Shown here: positions 1-8,632 of the stretch, piece after piece
Layout of the letters: every line of letters starts with the position of its first letter
Position numbering within the stretch: position 1 is the first letter of the stretch
NCBI GenBank assembly: GCA_036732565.1
Contig: DAINCF010000068.1
Span: 1 to 19,200 of the forward strand
Reading direction: 5' to 3'
Source of the DNA: JAIVJN01 sp036732565
Lineage (GTDB): Bacteria; Acidobacteriota; Vicinamibacteria; Vicinamibacterales; UBA2999
DNA length: 19,200 nucleotides
Made by a program: the position numbers and the translations under genes
Notes under the pieces: generated by a model
What the model saw: only the letters and a program-made list of their open reading frames with translations
What the model was told of the DNA's origin: nothing
Databases searched by the model: none

Positions 1-1050
1 GGTCCTGGCCCGTGCGGCGCCGCGCTCGATCAGCGTCGCCCGAAGGGGCTCGTCAGCGACGACTCGGCGGATCGCGTCGGCGATCTCGTCGGGGTTGCGC
101 GGGTCGACGAGGACGGCGGCGTCGCCCGCGACCTCGGGCAGCGACGAGACGTTCGACGTCACCACGGGTGTGCCGCATGCCATCGCCTCGAGCGGCGGCA
201 GGCCGAACCCCTCGTAGAGCGACGGGAACACGAACGCCCGCGCCAGCCGATAGAACGACGCCAACGTCTCGTATGGCTGGAAGCCGAGGAAGCGCACGTG
301 CTTGTCGAGGCGGTGCCGATGCACCGCCTGCCGCAGGGCCGGGTACTTCGAGATCTCGTCGCCGACGATGACCAGCCGCAGATGCTCCAGGCCGCCGACA
401 CGGGCGCGGCCGAAAGCATCGATCAGCCGTTCGACGTTCTTGTGCGGCTTGATGTTGCCGACGTACAGGATGAACGGATCGTTCAACTGATAGCGCTGGC
501 GCATCAGCTCCATCTGCACCTCGTCGGGCGCGCGGAGGAAGCGCTCGTCGATGGCGTTGTAGATCACCGCGATCTTCTCGGGCGGAATGTCGACGAAGCG
601 GAGGATGTCGCGCTTGGAGGCCTCGGAGACCGTCAGCACGCGATCCGCCTGCCGCGCGGCGCTCCAGATCGACATCCGCGCGTAGGCATAGGCGAGACGA
701 TTCGGCAGCGCCTTCGGAAACATCAGGTGAATGCAGTCGTGAATCGTCACGACCGAACGACACCGCGTCAATCTCGGTAGCGTGTAGTGTGGCTCGTGGA
801 GCAGTTGGACGCGCTCGCGCGCGAGCGCCATCGGCACCCGAATCTGTTCGGCGATGGAGTAGAGCTTGGCGCGCTCGGCGACGATGCGGAAGTTCGGCGC
901 CAGCGTCGGCATCCGATCGATGTCCTCCGGCTTGCACAGCAACACGTACTCCGTCGTCTGATCGAGTCGAGCCAGCTCGACGACGAGGTTGCGAATGTAG
1001 GTGCCGATGCCGAAGTCACGCAGCTTGCGCGCGTCGAGAGCAATGCGCAT
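1..1050 (-). CDS. GT4-family glycosyltransferase, 3' end cut by window edge
   Basis: Hand translation from the ATG at 1050-1048 stays open for 350 codons to the left edge. The protein starts MRIALDARKLRDFGIGTY, a typical beginning for retaining GT-B fold (GT4) enzymes that transfer a sugar from a nucleotide-sugar donor to a growing surface polysaccharide. The donor-binding half carries VGNIKPHKN (about 197-205) and the E-x7-E region EGFGLPPLEAMACGTP (280-295), followed by SLPEVAGDAA. An HD pair (104-105) and VLTVSEASK (138-146) are also family-typical. GT4 proteins are usually about 370-400 residues, so only a short C-terminal tail is probably missing. It is last in the minus-strand GT run, 75 bases after the GT2 stop, with a hairpin repeat in the gap. 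No membrane segment is evident. Sugar and acceptor cannot be told from sequence. Confidence 0.93.
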   Translation of the reverse strand, partial: MRIALDARKLRDFGIGTYIRNLVVELARLDQTTEYVLLCKPEDIDRMPTLAPNFRIVAERAKLYSIAEQIRVPMALARERVQLLHEPHYTLPRLTRCRSVVTIHDCIHLMFPKALPNRLAYAYARMSIWSAARQADRVLTVSEASKRDILRFVDIPPEKIAVIYNAIDERFLRAPDEVQMELMRQRYQLNDPFILYVGNIKPHKNVERLIDAFGRARVGGLEHLRLVIVGDEISKYPALRQAVHRHRLDKHVRFLGFQPYETLASFYRLARAFVFPSLYEGFGLPPLEAMACGTPVVTSNVSSLPEVAGDAAVLVDPRNPDEIADAIRRVVADEPLRATLIERGAARART

Positions 1051-1076
1051 TCAGGTCTATTTGACCACGAGCTTCC

Positions 1077-1137
1077 GGGCCGCCCTAAAGGGCGGCCCCT
1101 ACATTTCGTTTGTAGCGGCCGGCCTTCAGGCCGGCCG
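1077..1137. repeat. Double-hairpin palindromic repeat between GT genes
   Basis: There are two perfect 9-bp stem-loops. The first is GGGCCGCCC / GGGCGGCCC with loop TAAA (1077-1098). The second is CGGCCGGCC / GGCCGGCCG with loop TTCA (1116-1137). The linker holds the inverted pair CTACA / TGTAG. Read on the minus strand it contains GTAGGGGC, the same end motif as the palindrome at 17443-17470. The loop of the second hairpin contains the TGA stop of the upstream GT2 gene (1128-1126). Neither stem is followed by a T-run, so a classical intrinsic terminator is not supported. A REP-like dispersed repeat is the best description. Confidence 0.75.
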
Positions 1138-1938
1138 ACCGGTGAGCCGCAGATACCATCGAAGGATCGACGCCCAAAACGGATGATGTTTGCGGTAGTA
1201 CGCCAGGTGACTCTCCCGTCGTCGGCGTTCGAGCTCTGGGTTCGAGGCGCCGGAGCGGCCTCGATGATGCCGCACCTCGATCTCCGGCTCGAAGCGGACC
1301 GTGCGTCCGCGGCGTCGCAACGCGAGGCACAAGTCGATGTCTTCGCCGTACATGAAAAACCGCTCGTCGAAGAGGCCGACCGCAGTCAGATCCTCGCGGC
1401 GCGCCAGAAAGCACGCGCCGCTGACCCAGTCGCGAGGGCCGGGTGTCACGAGCGCACGTGCCAGCCACCGCTGCATCGGTTTGAAGCCGCGTCCCGCGAG
1501 GCCCTCGATGGTCTTCTGTCGAAGCTCCCCGAGCGGGCTCATGCTCCAGCCGAACGAGAGCTCGGGGACGCCGGTGGCATCGACGAGACGTGGGCCGACG
1601 GCGGCGGCCTCCGGATGCGCGCGGAGCCGCTCGACCAGTCGCGCGAGCGACCCAGGCCCGGGAATCGTGTCGGGATTCAGCAGCAGCACGAAATCGCTGG
1701 TGGTGTGCCGGATGCCGGCATTGTTGGCGCGCGAGAAGCCGATGTTCGCCCCCGTCTCGACCACTGGGATCGTCGGCCACTTGTGCTCGAGCATCTCGAC
1801 GGTGCCATCCGTCGACGCGTTGTCGACGACCACGATGGCGGTAGGCACGCCCTCCACCGCTTCGGGGATCGCGCGCAGGCACGCCTCGAGGTCGTCGCGC
1901 ACGTTGAACGAGACGATGACGATGGCGAGATCAGGCAC
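1126..1938 (-). CDS. GT2-family glycosyltransferase (rhamnosyltransferase-like)
   Basis: A 270-residue inverting GT-A enzyme. I chose the GTG at 1938-1936 because family similarity begins at once (VPDLAIVIVSFNVRDD) and it overlaps the upstream gene's stop by 8 bases. The longer ATG at 2187 would add an 83-residue tail that is only the upstream GT4 gene read in another frame. Visible motifs are VVDNASTDGT (nucleotide-sugar binding, D39-N40), LLNPDT (DxD-like, D90), SGACFLARR, and FFMYGEDIDLC (catalytic acidic pair near 199-200). This layout matches WbbL/RfbF-type GT2 enzymes that add rhamnose or another deoxysugar to O-antigen or exopolysaccharide. The substrate is inference. The stop codon lies inside the hairpin repeat at 1116-1137, so the last residues (TGRPA) are encoded by the repeat. 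Confidence 0.93.
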   Translation of the reverse strand: MPDLAIVIVSFNVRDDLEACLRAIPEAVEGVPTAIVVVDNASTDGTVEMLEHKWPTIPVVETGANIGFSRANNAGIRHTTSDFVLLLNPDTIPGPGSLARLVERLRAHPEAAAVGPRLVDATGVPELSFGWSMSPLGELRQKTIEGLAGRGFKPMQRWLARALVTPGPRDWVSGACFLARREDLTAVGLFDERFFMYGEDIDLCLALRRRGRTVRFEPEIEVRHHRGRSGASNPELERRRRESHLAYYRKHHPFWASILRWYLRLTGRPA

Positions 1939-3124
1939 CGGCCGCCTCGGCAAGGGCCGCGAGTGTCTGCTGGGCGGCGCGGTCCCATCGATAGCGCGCC
2001 AGGACCGCAGGAGCGTGGCGCAGAACGTCGGCCCGCTTCGCGTCGTCGCTGAGAAGGTCGACGAGCGCCTCGGCCACCGAGTTTTCCACAGTACGCAGAT
2101 CCGTCGAAGGGGGCTGACCCCTGGTCTCGATCTGCGATCCTGTTTCATCTTGGGACACGAAACGGGCGGCCCGGCCATAGACTTCACGCGCGACGGGCGT
2201 ATCCAGAACGACCGGTGGCACGCCCGCGGCGAGCGCTTCGAGCGGCGTCAGGCCGAAGCCCTCATAGTCGGACAGGAACGCAAAGGCTGATGCCCGTGCG
2301 TACAGGTCTTCGAGCGTCGTGTCATCAACCCACGATCGGAACGCGATGCGATCACGGATGGACTCCGGGACATCCTGAAGCCAGTCGCTGGGGCGCTGTG
2401 AGCCAGGTGGCCGCCGATCTTCACCCACGATCTCCAACCGCGCGTCGGGGAGGCGGGTGGCCACCGACCGTGCGAAGGCAGAGACGAGGGCGTCGACATG
2501 TCGCCTCGGGAAAATCGACCCGACGTAGAGAACCAGTGGCTCGCGGGAGCGGACCCCGAGTTGGAGCCCGCCCTGCGGGTTGTCGTCAGCCTGGAGCGAA
2601 GCCTCGCTAGCAACCGACATCTGCATGCCGTGGTAGATCACGCGCACACGCTCGGCGGATACGCCGATGTAGCGGGTGATCTGCTGCCGCGAGAACTCCG
2701 ACACCGTCAGGATCAGCTGTGCGCGCCGCGCCGCCCACGCGGTGACCCGCCGCCGCCGGACGCCTTCGCGCCAGCGAAACTCCCGAGGCCGCGCGAAGAA
2801 CGACACGTCGTGAATCGTCAGGACCACCGGACACGGCGCGGTCAATGGTGCGGTGTAGGCGGGTGCGAAGAGCACATCCGGTCGATCCGCGCTCAGCCGG
2901 CGGGCGAAGTCCCATTGCTCCCAACGCGTACCGCCCGTTCCGGACACGACACGCGCCCGATCGCGAAACTCCTCCGGCAGGACCGGTGCCTGGTGCGCGT
3001 AGATCAGCCATTCGTGACGATGGCGATCGGTGGCGAGTGCCCATTGCCGCAGCAGCTCGAAGAGGTACCGGCCCACGCCGGTCGGCCTGCCGCAGAGCTC
3101 ACGTGCGTCGATCGCGATTCTCAT
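1931..3124 (-). CDS. GT4-family glycosyltransferase
   Basis: A 397-residue GT-B glycosyltransferase. The ATG at 3124-3122 is chosen because MRIAIDARELCGRPTGVGRY is the conserved N terminus and it forms an ATGA overlap with the upstream gene's stop; a farther ATG at 3190 adds 22 unrelated residues. Motifs are LTIHDVSFF (102-110), LTVSEFSRQQ (139-148), VGSIFPRRH (201-209) and the E-x7-E stretch EGFGLTPLEALAAG (288-301). Two stretches look inserted and low-complexity: about 177-195 and about 325-350. The second is encoded by DNA holding an imperfect inverted GGGG..CCCC repeat (about 2105-2122). Probably acts in the cytoplasm on a lipid-linked polysaccharide intermediate. Donor and acceptor are unknown. 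Confidence 0.94.
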   Translation of the reverse strand: MRIAIDARELCGRPTGVGRYLFELLRQWALATDRHRHEWLIYAHQAPVLPEEFRDRARVVSGTGGTRWEQWDFARRLSADRPDVLFAPAYTAPLTAPCPVVLTIHDVSFFARPREFRWREGVRRRRVTAWAARRAQLILTVSEFSRQQITRYIGVSAERVRVIYHGMQMSVASEASLQADDNPQGGLQLGVRSREPLVLYVGSIFPRRHVDALVSAFARSVATRLPDARLEIVGEDRRPPGSQRPSDWLQDVPESIRDRIAFRSWVDDTTLEDLYARASAFAFLSDYEGFGLTPLEALAAGVPPVVLDTPVAREVYGRAARFVSQDETGSQIETRGQPPSTDLRTVENSVAEALVDLLSDDAKRADVLRHAPAVLARYRWDRAAQQTLAALAEAAGA

Positions 3125-4275
3125 CGGCCTCGGCGATGCTCCACCGCGGACAGGTAGGCGCGACGAACCGCAGCCGCGCAGGCCGGCCAACTGTACTGCG
3201 CCGCGCGCGCCAGTCCGCGACTCGTCGCCGTCCGCGCCGTGTCATCGTCCAGCAGACGCATCATGCGCTCCGCAAGACCGGTGGAGTCCGTCGGATCCAT
3301 GGGATCGGCGGCATCGCCGACCACCTCCGGCAGCGAGCCACGATTCGAGACCACCACCGGCACGCCGCACGCCATCGCTTCGAGCACGGGCAAGCCGAAG
3401 CCCTCCTCGAGGGAAGGGAGAACCAGCATTCTGGCGTTCTCATACAGTCTCGGCTTATCGCCGGCAGGCACGTAACCGAGCACATCGACACGCCCCGCGA
3501 GTGGACCCGCTCCGATGGCCCTAAGGGCATCCGCCGCAGAAGAGGGGACGCCTCCCGCAAGCACCAGTCGAGGCGCGTCGCCGCGCGCGTCGACCACCGC
3601 TCGATATGCGTTCAGCAGGCCACCGATGTTCTTCCTCGGCTCCAACGTCCCCACGAAGAGGATCGTCGAGCCAGCGACGGTGTCGCGGCGCGACCGCACT
3701 CGCGCGACCTCGGCCGTCCAGACCGGCGCGCCAGGACTGCACACGCTGACGCGGCTCGATGCCACGTCCAGGGCTCGCACGACTTCTCCCGCCGCATAGT
3801 GCGATGACACGATGATGTGGTCGGCTCGGCGCGCATGATCGTGAATGCGACGGGCAAAGTCGCGGTTGATTTCCCCGGTCGTCCGCTCCGGGTGCCGCAG
3901 GAAATCCAGATCGTGCACGGTGATGACTTGCGCGGCCCGCCGTGTCGGCACCAGCAGTGGGCCCGCGGCGTGCGCGACGTCACAGCCGCCGGCGAGCGAC
4001 TCGATCGGCGGCCAGCCGATGTTGTTCCAGGCCCATGAAAGCACCGAGACGGGAATCGCGCGATCGACGACCGGTACGCCGGGCAGCTCCTCGGCCAGGT
4101 GGGACGATGGACGATCCTTCCAGGAACTGGTGAACAGTCGCAGCTCGAAGTCCCGTGCCGGGCGTTCGTGCACGAGCGCGCGCGCCAGCTCGTGAACGAA
4201 CTCGCCCACACCGGTCCGTGCGCGGAGCGCCGGGCGGTAGTCCAGCAGAACCCGCACGACCGAGAAGGCTACCAT
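3121..4275 (-). CDS. GT4-family glycosyltransferase, first gene of the GT run
   Basis: A 384-residue GT-B enzyme. The start is ATG at 4275-4273, with AGGA 7 bases upstream on the minus strand; an in-frame GTG six codons later (VRVLLDYRPALR) is also plausible. Motifs are the N-terminal TGVGEFVHEL glycine-rich loop (21-30), TVHDLDFLRHPERT (119-132), IIVSSHYAAGEV (154-165), VGTLEPRKN (208-216) and EEGFGLPVLEAMACGVPVV (290-308), with the two acidic E-x7-E residues near 291 and 299. The domain order resembles mannosyl- and rhamnosyltransferases of the WbpZ/MtfB kind, but the substrate is not determinable. It is the promoter-proximal gene of the minus-strand run, facing ugd across a 322-base regulatory region. 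Co-transcription with the next two genes is inferred from the overlaps. Confidence 0.94.
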   Translation of the reverse strand: MVAFSVVRVLLDYRPALRARTGVGEFVHELARALVHERPARDFELRLFTSSWKDRPSSHLAEELPGVPVVDRAIPVSVLSWAWNNIGWPPIESLAGGCDVAHAAGPLLVPTRRAAQVITVHDLDFLRHPERTTGEINRDFARRIHDHARRADHIIVSSHYAAGEVVRALDVASSRVSVCSPGAPVWTAEVARVRSRRDTVAGSTILFVGTLEPRKNIGGLLNAYRAVVDARGDAPRLVLAGGVPSSAADALRAIGAGPLAGRVDVLGYVPAGDKPRLYENARMLVLPSLEEGFGLPVLEAMACGVPVVVSNRGSLPEVVGDAADPMDPTDSTGLAERMMRLLDDDTARTATSRGLARAAQYSWPACAAAVRRAYLSAVEHRRGR

Positions 4276-4321
4276 GCGCCCGTCCTGCCTCAGATCGCTA
4301 CGCTGAAACGTCCCCGCCGCG

Positions 4322-4470
4322 AGCGGTGCGACCCGTGAACCGCCCTGCTGTGGGTGCCAGACGCGTCAACTGCCCTGCTGGGGTGCTCGACGCGTTAACC
4401 GCCCTGCTGCGGGTGCTCGACGCGTCAACCGCCCTGCTGTGGGTGCTCGACCCGTCAACCGCCCTGCCGG
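4322..4470. repeat. 30-bp tandem repeat array in the divergent intergenic region
   Basis: About five head-to-tail units of 29-30 bases share GGGTGCTCGACGCGTCAACC followed by GCCCTGCTGT. The core GTCAAC or a one-base variant begins at 4335, 4365, 4394, 4424 and 4454. Inner units are nearly identical and outer ones diverge. Each unit centres on the near-palindrome TCGACGCGTCAA. There are no unique spacers, so it is not a CRISPR array. It occupies much of the 322-base gap 4276-4597 between the GT operon and ugd. Iterated protein-binding sites or a neutral minisatellite are both possible. Confidence 0.85.
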
Positions 4471-4479
4471 AGGCAGGGC
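4461..4479. other. GC-rich hairpin ending the repeat array
   Basis: GCCCTGCC / GGCAGGGC, an 8-bp perfect stem with a GGA loop, formed by the last repeat unit and the following bases. No T-tract follows on either strand, so terminator activity is unproven. A similar GGA-loop hairpin lies upstream of priA (12220-12236). Confidence 0.55.
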
Positions 4480-4512
4480 AAGCGAACACAGTAAACCCTT
4501 GTGGGTCAGTAT

Positions 4513-4546
4513 GTTGACAGCGTACCGCACGGATGATACGCTCAAC
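4513..4546 (+). promoter_or_regulatory. Candidate sigma70 promoter with overlapping dyad upstream of ugd
   Basis: A perfect -35 TTGACA (4514-4519) is followed after 17 bases by TACGCT (4537-4542), preceded by TG as in extended -10 promoters. The -10 matches consensus at only three positions. An inverted repeat covers the same span: GTTGACAGCGTA (4513-4524) against TACGCTCAAC (4537-4546), with a 2-base bulge. The ugd start is about 50 bases downstream. Promoter assignment is inference. The dyad could be an operator. Confidence 0.5.
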
Positions 4547-4597
4547 GTTTTTGGGGCATGGCCAACTTCGGCCGCCTGAACGTAGGGTAATCGTCGA

Positions 4598-5893
<1,296 letters not shown>

Positions 5894-5894
5894 C

Positions 5895-6878
5895 GTGAGC
5901 GGCGTACTCGTTACGGGCGGCGCGGGCTACATCGGCAGTCACGCAGTCCGTGCGCTGCTGGAGGCGGGTCGCAGGGTGGTGGTCGTCGACGACCTGTCGG
6001 CGGGACACCTCGAGGCGGTACCCCGTGACGTGCTGCTGGTGCGCGCCCAGATTCACGACGTGGACGCGGTGCAGCAGCTCCTCGAAGAGAACCGCTTGAC
6101 CGCGGTGCTGCACTTCGCCGCGTGGCTCGCCGTGGCCGACTCGGTGCGCGACCCGATCGGCTACTACCAGAACAACGTCTCGGGGACGCTGGGCTTACTG
6201 TTGGCCATGGCGCGTGCGGGCGTGAAGCACCTGATCTTCTCGTCCACGTGCGCCGTCTACGGCGAGCCTGACACGATGCCCCTCGTGGAGACGATGGCGC
6301 CACGGCCGATCAACGCCTACGGCGAGACCAAGCTCGCCGTCGAGCGCGCGCTGCCGCACCTCGAGCGCGCGCATGGCCTCCGATCGATCGCCTTGCGGTA
6401 TTTCAACGCCGCCGGCGCGCATCCGGATGGCACGCTGGGCGAGGATCACTCGCCGGAGATCCACCTGATTCCGCGCGCGATCGACGCGGCCCTCGATGGG
6501 CCGCCGCTCAAGGTGTTCGGCGACGACTACCCGACGCCCGACGGCACCTGCCTCCGCGACTATATTCACGTGTGCGACCTGGCCGATGCCCATGTCCGAG
6601 CGCTGCAGGCATTGGAGTCCGGCGCCGCTTCCGCCATCTACAACCTGGGCACTGGCGTGCCGCACTCCGTCCGCCAGGTCATCGACGTCGTCTCGCAAGT
6701 CGTGGGGCGGCCCGTGCGCTGGGAGAAGGCCCCACGCCGGCCAGGCGATCCGCCGCAGCTCTATGCGGCGGCCGACAAGGTCCAGCGCGAGCTCGGATGG
6801 AAGTGCCGGTACCCAGACCTGCTGACGATCGTCCAACACGCCTGGCGGTGGCACCAGAGCCATCCTAGCGGCTACTGA
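5895..6878 (+). CDS. galE: UDP-glucose 4-epimerase
   Basis: A 327-residue extended short-chain dehydrogenase that interconverts UDP-glucose and UDP-galactose. It has TGGAGYIG (7-14) for NAD+, a VVDDLS turn (30-35), SSTCAVYG (116-123, T118 at the usual Ser/Thr site) and the catalytic Y142-x3-K146 pair (NAYGETK). RYFNAAGAHPDG, DGTCLRDYIHVCDLADAH and YNLGTG are family signatures. The start is GTG, 1 base after the ugd stop, so coupled translation is likely. The HFAAWLAVADSV segment replaces the more common HFAG..AVGES, a small variation. Specificity could extend to N-acetylated or uronic sugars, given the neighbouring ugd. Confidence 0.95.
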   Translation: MSGVLVTGGAGYIGSHAVRALLEAGRRVVVVDDLSAGHLEAVPRDVLLVRAQIHDVDAVQQLLEENRLTAVLHFAAWLAVADSVRDPIGYYQNNVSGTLGLLLAMARAGVKHLIFSSTCAVYGEPDTMPLVETMAPRPINAYGETKLAVERALPHLERAHGLRSIALRYFNAAGAHPDGTLGEDHSPEIHLIPRAIDAALDGPPLKVFGDDYPTPDGTCLRDYIHVCDLADAHVRALQALESGAASAIYNLGTGVPHSVRQVIDVVSQVVGRPVRWEKAPRRPGDPPQLYAAADKVQRELGWKCRYPDLLTIVQHAWRWHQSHPSGY

Positions 6879-8632
6879 TGGAACCGTTGCTGCGCCTGCT
6901 CCGCTACGCCGCGCCCGACCGGGCGCTCATTGCGGGCGCGATACTGTCCATGATCGTCTACGGCGCCGCGTCGGCGGCGCTGGCGTGGTTCATCAAGCCG
7001 ATCTTCGACGAAGTGCTGCCGAATCAGAGCTCGCTGGGGTTCGTCGTCGTCGGCATGCTCATCGCCTACCTGACCAAGGGCATCGGCGCGTACTTCTCCA
7101 GCTACACGATGGACGACCTCGGGCATCGGGTCGTCACGCGCGTGCGCAACCAGCTGTTTCGTCACCTGCTCGATCAGTCGGCGGCGTTCTTCGCGTATCG
7201 CTCGACGGGACAACTCCTGTCGCGCATCAACAACGACGTTGGGCTGGTGCATCGGGCGGTGGCTGAGACCGTCGGCGACCTCGCGCGTGAATCTTTGGCC
7301 GTGGTCGGCTTCGCGGCGTTGCTGTTCTACTACGACGCCAAGCTCGCGCTGCTGTGCATGACGGCGGCGCCGCTGATCGTGTACCCGCTGGTGCGCTTGG
7401 GAAAACGGCTGCGCATGGTCACGCGCTGGAGCCAGGAAGCGCAGGAGCACATGTCGCACGTGGCGGGTGAAGCCTTTGCCGGGCACCGCATCGTCAAGGC
7501 GTTCGGCGCCGAGGCCCGCGAGGCCAAACGCTTCGACACCGCCGCCCACACGCTCTATCGCGCGAACCTCAAGGTGACGCGCGTCATCGCCGTGCTGCCG
7601 CCGTTGATGGAGCTGCTCGGTGGGGTCGCGGTGGCTGGCGCACTCTGGTACGGGAGCAGTCAAATCGCGCTCGGGCGGTTGACGACGGGGGAGTTCACGC
7701 TGTTCGTGGCGGCGCTGCTGATGATGTACACGCCGGTCAAGAAGCTGAGCCGCGTGAACGCGAACCTGCACCAGGCGGCCGCCGCCTCCGAGCGCATCTT
7801 CGAGATCCTCGACACCCACACGGAAGTCACCGACCTGCCGAACGCACCGCCCCTGCGGCCGCTCAGCGAGTCGATCGAGTTCCGGGAGGTCACCTTCGGC
7901 TACGAGGACGGCCACGGCCGCAACGCGCTCCGCGGCGTCTCGTTCACCGTGCACGCGGGGCAGGTGATCGCCATCGTCGGCCGGAGCGGCGCGGGGAAGT
8001 CGACCCTCGTCAACCTGTTGCCGCGCTTCTACGATCCGACGAGCGGGATGATCCTCGTCGACGGCGTCGACACGCGGCAGGTCGGCCTTCGCTCCCTGCG
8101 CGCCCAGATTGGCATCGTCACGCAGGAGACCGTCCTGTTCGACGACACGATCGCTGGGAACATCGCGTATGGCCTCCCAGACGCGTCGTCCGACGCGATC
8201 GAGGCCGCGGCGCGTGCGGCCCATGCCCACGACTTCATCGCGGCCATGCCCTCGGCGTACCAGACGCGGATTGGCGAGCGCGGCCAGCGTCTTTCGGGGG
8301 GCCAGCGCCAGCGTCTGGCCATCGCGCGCGCGCTGCTCAAGAACTCGCCGATCCTCATCCTGGACGAGGCGACCTCGTCGCTCGATTCCGAATCCGAGCG
8401 CCTGGTGCAGGAGGCGCTGTCGACGCTGATGCTGAACCGCACGTCATTCGTCATCGCCCATCGACTGTCGACGGTGCAGCGAGCAGATGCCATCATCGTG
8501 CTCGAGCGCGGCCGCGTCGTGGAGATCGGCCGACACGACGAGCTGCTGGCCCGGCCCAACGGCGCCTACGCCCGTCTTCACCAGATGCAGTTCGTCGAGG
8601 CGCGCGTGGGCCGCAGAACGTTCGAGCGATGA
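6878..8632 (+). CDS. msbA: MsbA-like ABC exporter (membrane domain fused to ATPase)
   Basis: A 584-residue half-transporter in the type IV ABC exporter fold, expected in the inner membrane as a homodimer. Residues 1 to about 310 form the six-helix membrane domain, with visible hydrophobic stretches near 17-40, 54-71, 140-172 and 238-285. The ATPase domain has Walker A GRSGAGKS (368-375), Q-loop Q416, signature LSGGQ (472-476), Walker B ILILDE (492-497) and the switch histidine H528. The lipid A/lipid flippase MsbA is the closest described kind. A lipid-linked glycan or other lipid exporter is equally possible given the ugd-galE context. The ATG overlaps the galE stop by one base (TGATG), and its own stop overlaps yicC by 4 bases. 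Confidence 0.88.
   Translation: MEPLLRLLRYAAPDRALIAGAILSMIVYGAASAALAWFIKPIFDEVLPNQSSLGFVVVGMLIAYLTKGIGAYFSSYTMDDLGHRVVTRVRNQLFRHLLDQSAAFFAYRSTGQLLSRINNDVGLVHRAVAETVGDLARESLAVVGFAALLFYYDAKLALLCMTAAPLIVYPLVRLGKRLRMVTRWSQEAQEHMSHVAGEAFAGHRIVKAFGAEAREAKRFDTAAHTLYRANLKVTRVIAVLPPLMELLGGVAVAGALWYGSSQIALGRLTTGEFTLFVAALLMMYTPVKKLSRVNANLHQAAAASERIFEILDTHTEVTDLPNAPPLRPLSESIEFREVTFGYEDGHGRNALRGVSFTVHAGQVIAIVGRSGAGKSTLVNLLPRFYDPTSGMILVDGVDTRQVGLRSLRAQIGIVTQETVLFDDTIAGNIAYGLPDASSDAIEAAARAAHAHDFIAAMPSAYQTRIGERGQRLSGGQRQRLAIARALLKNSPILILDEATSSLDSESERLVQEALSTLMLNRTSFVIAHRLSTVQRADAIIVLERGRVVEIGRHDELLARPNGAYARLHQMQFVEARVGRRTFER

Noticed and set aside
787..2052. 421-residue plus-strand open frame over the GT genes
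   Set aside because: Antisense to two recognisable glycosyltransferases, with no motif of its own.
1939..2187. N-terminal extension of the GT2 gene to ATG 2187
   Set aside because: The extra 83 residues are the upstream GT4 gene read in another frame; GT2 similarity begins at GTG 1938.
4322..4470. CRISPR-like array
   Set aside because: The 30-base units are contiguous, with no unique spacers, and no cas genes are near.
6872..8230. 452-residue minus-strand open frame
   Set aside because: It is antisense to the well-supported ABC exporter; composition (Arg/His/Gln-rich) is typical of high-GC shadows.
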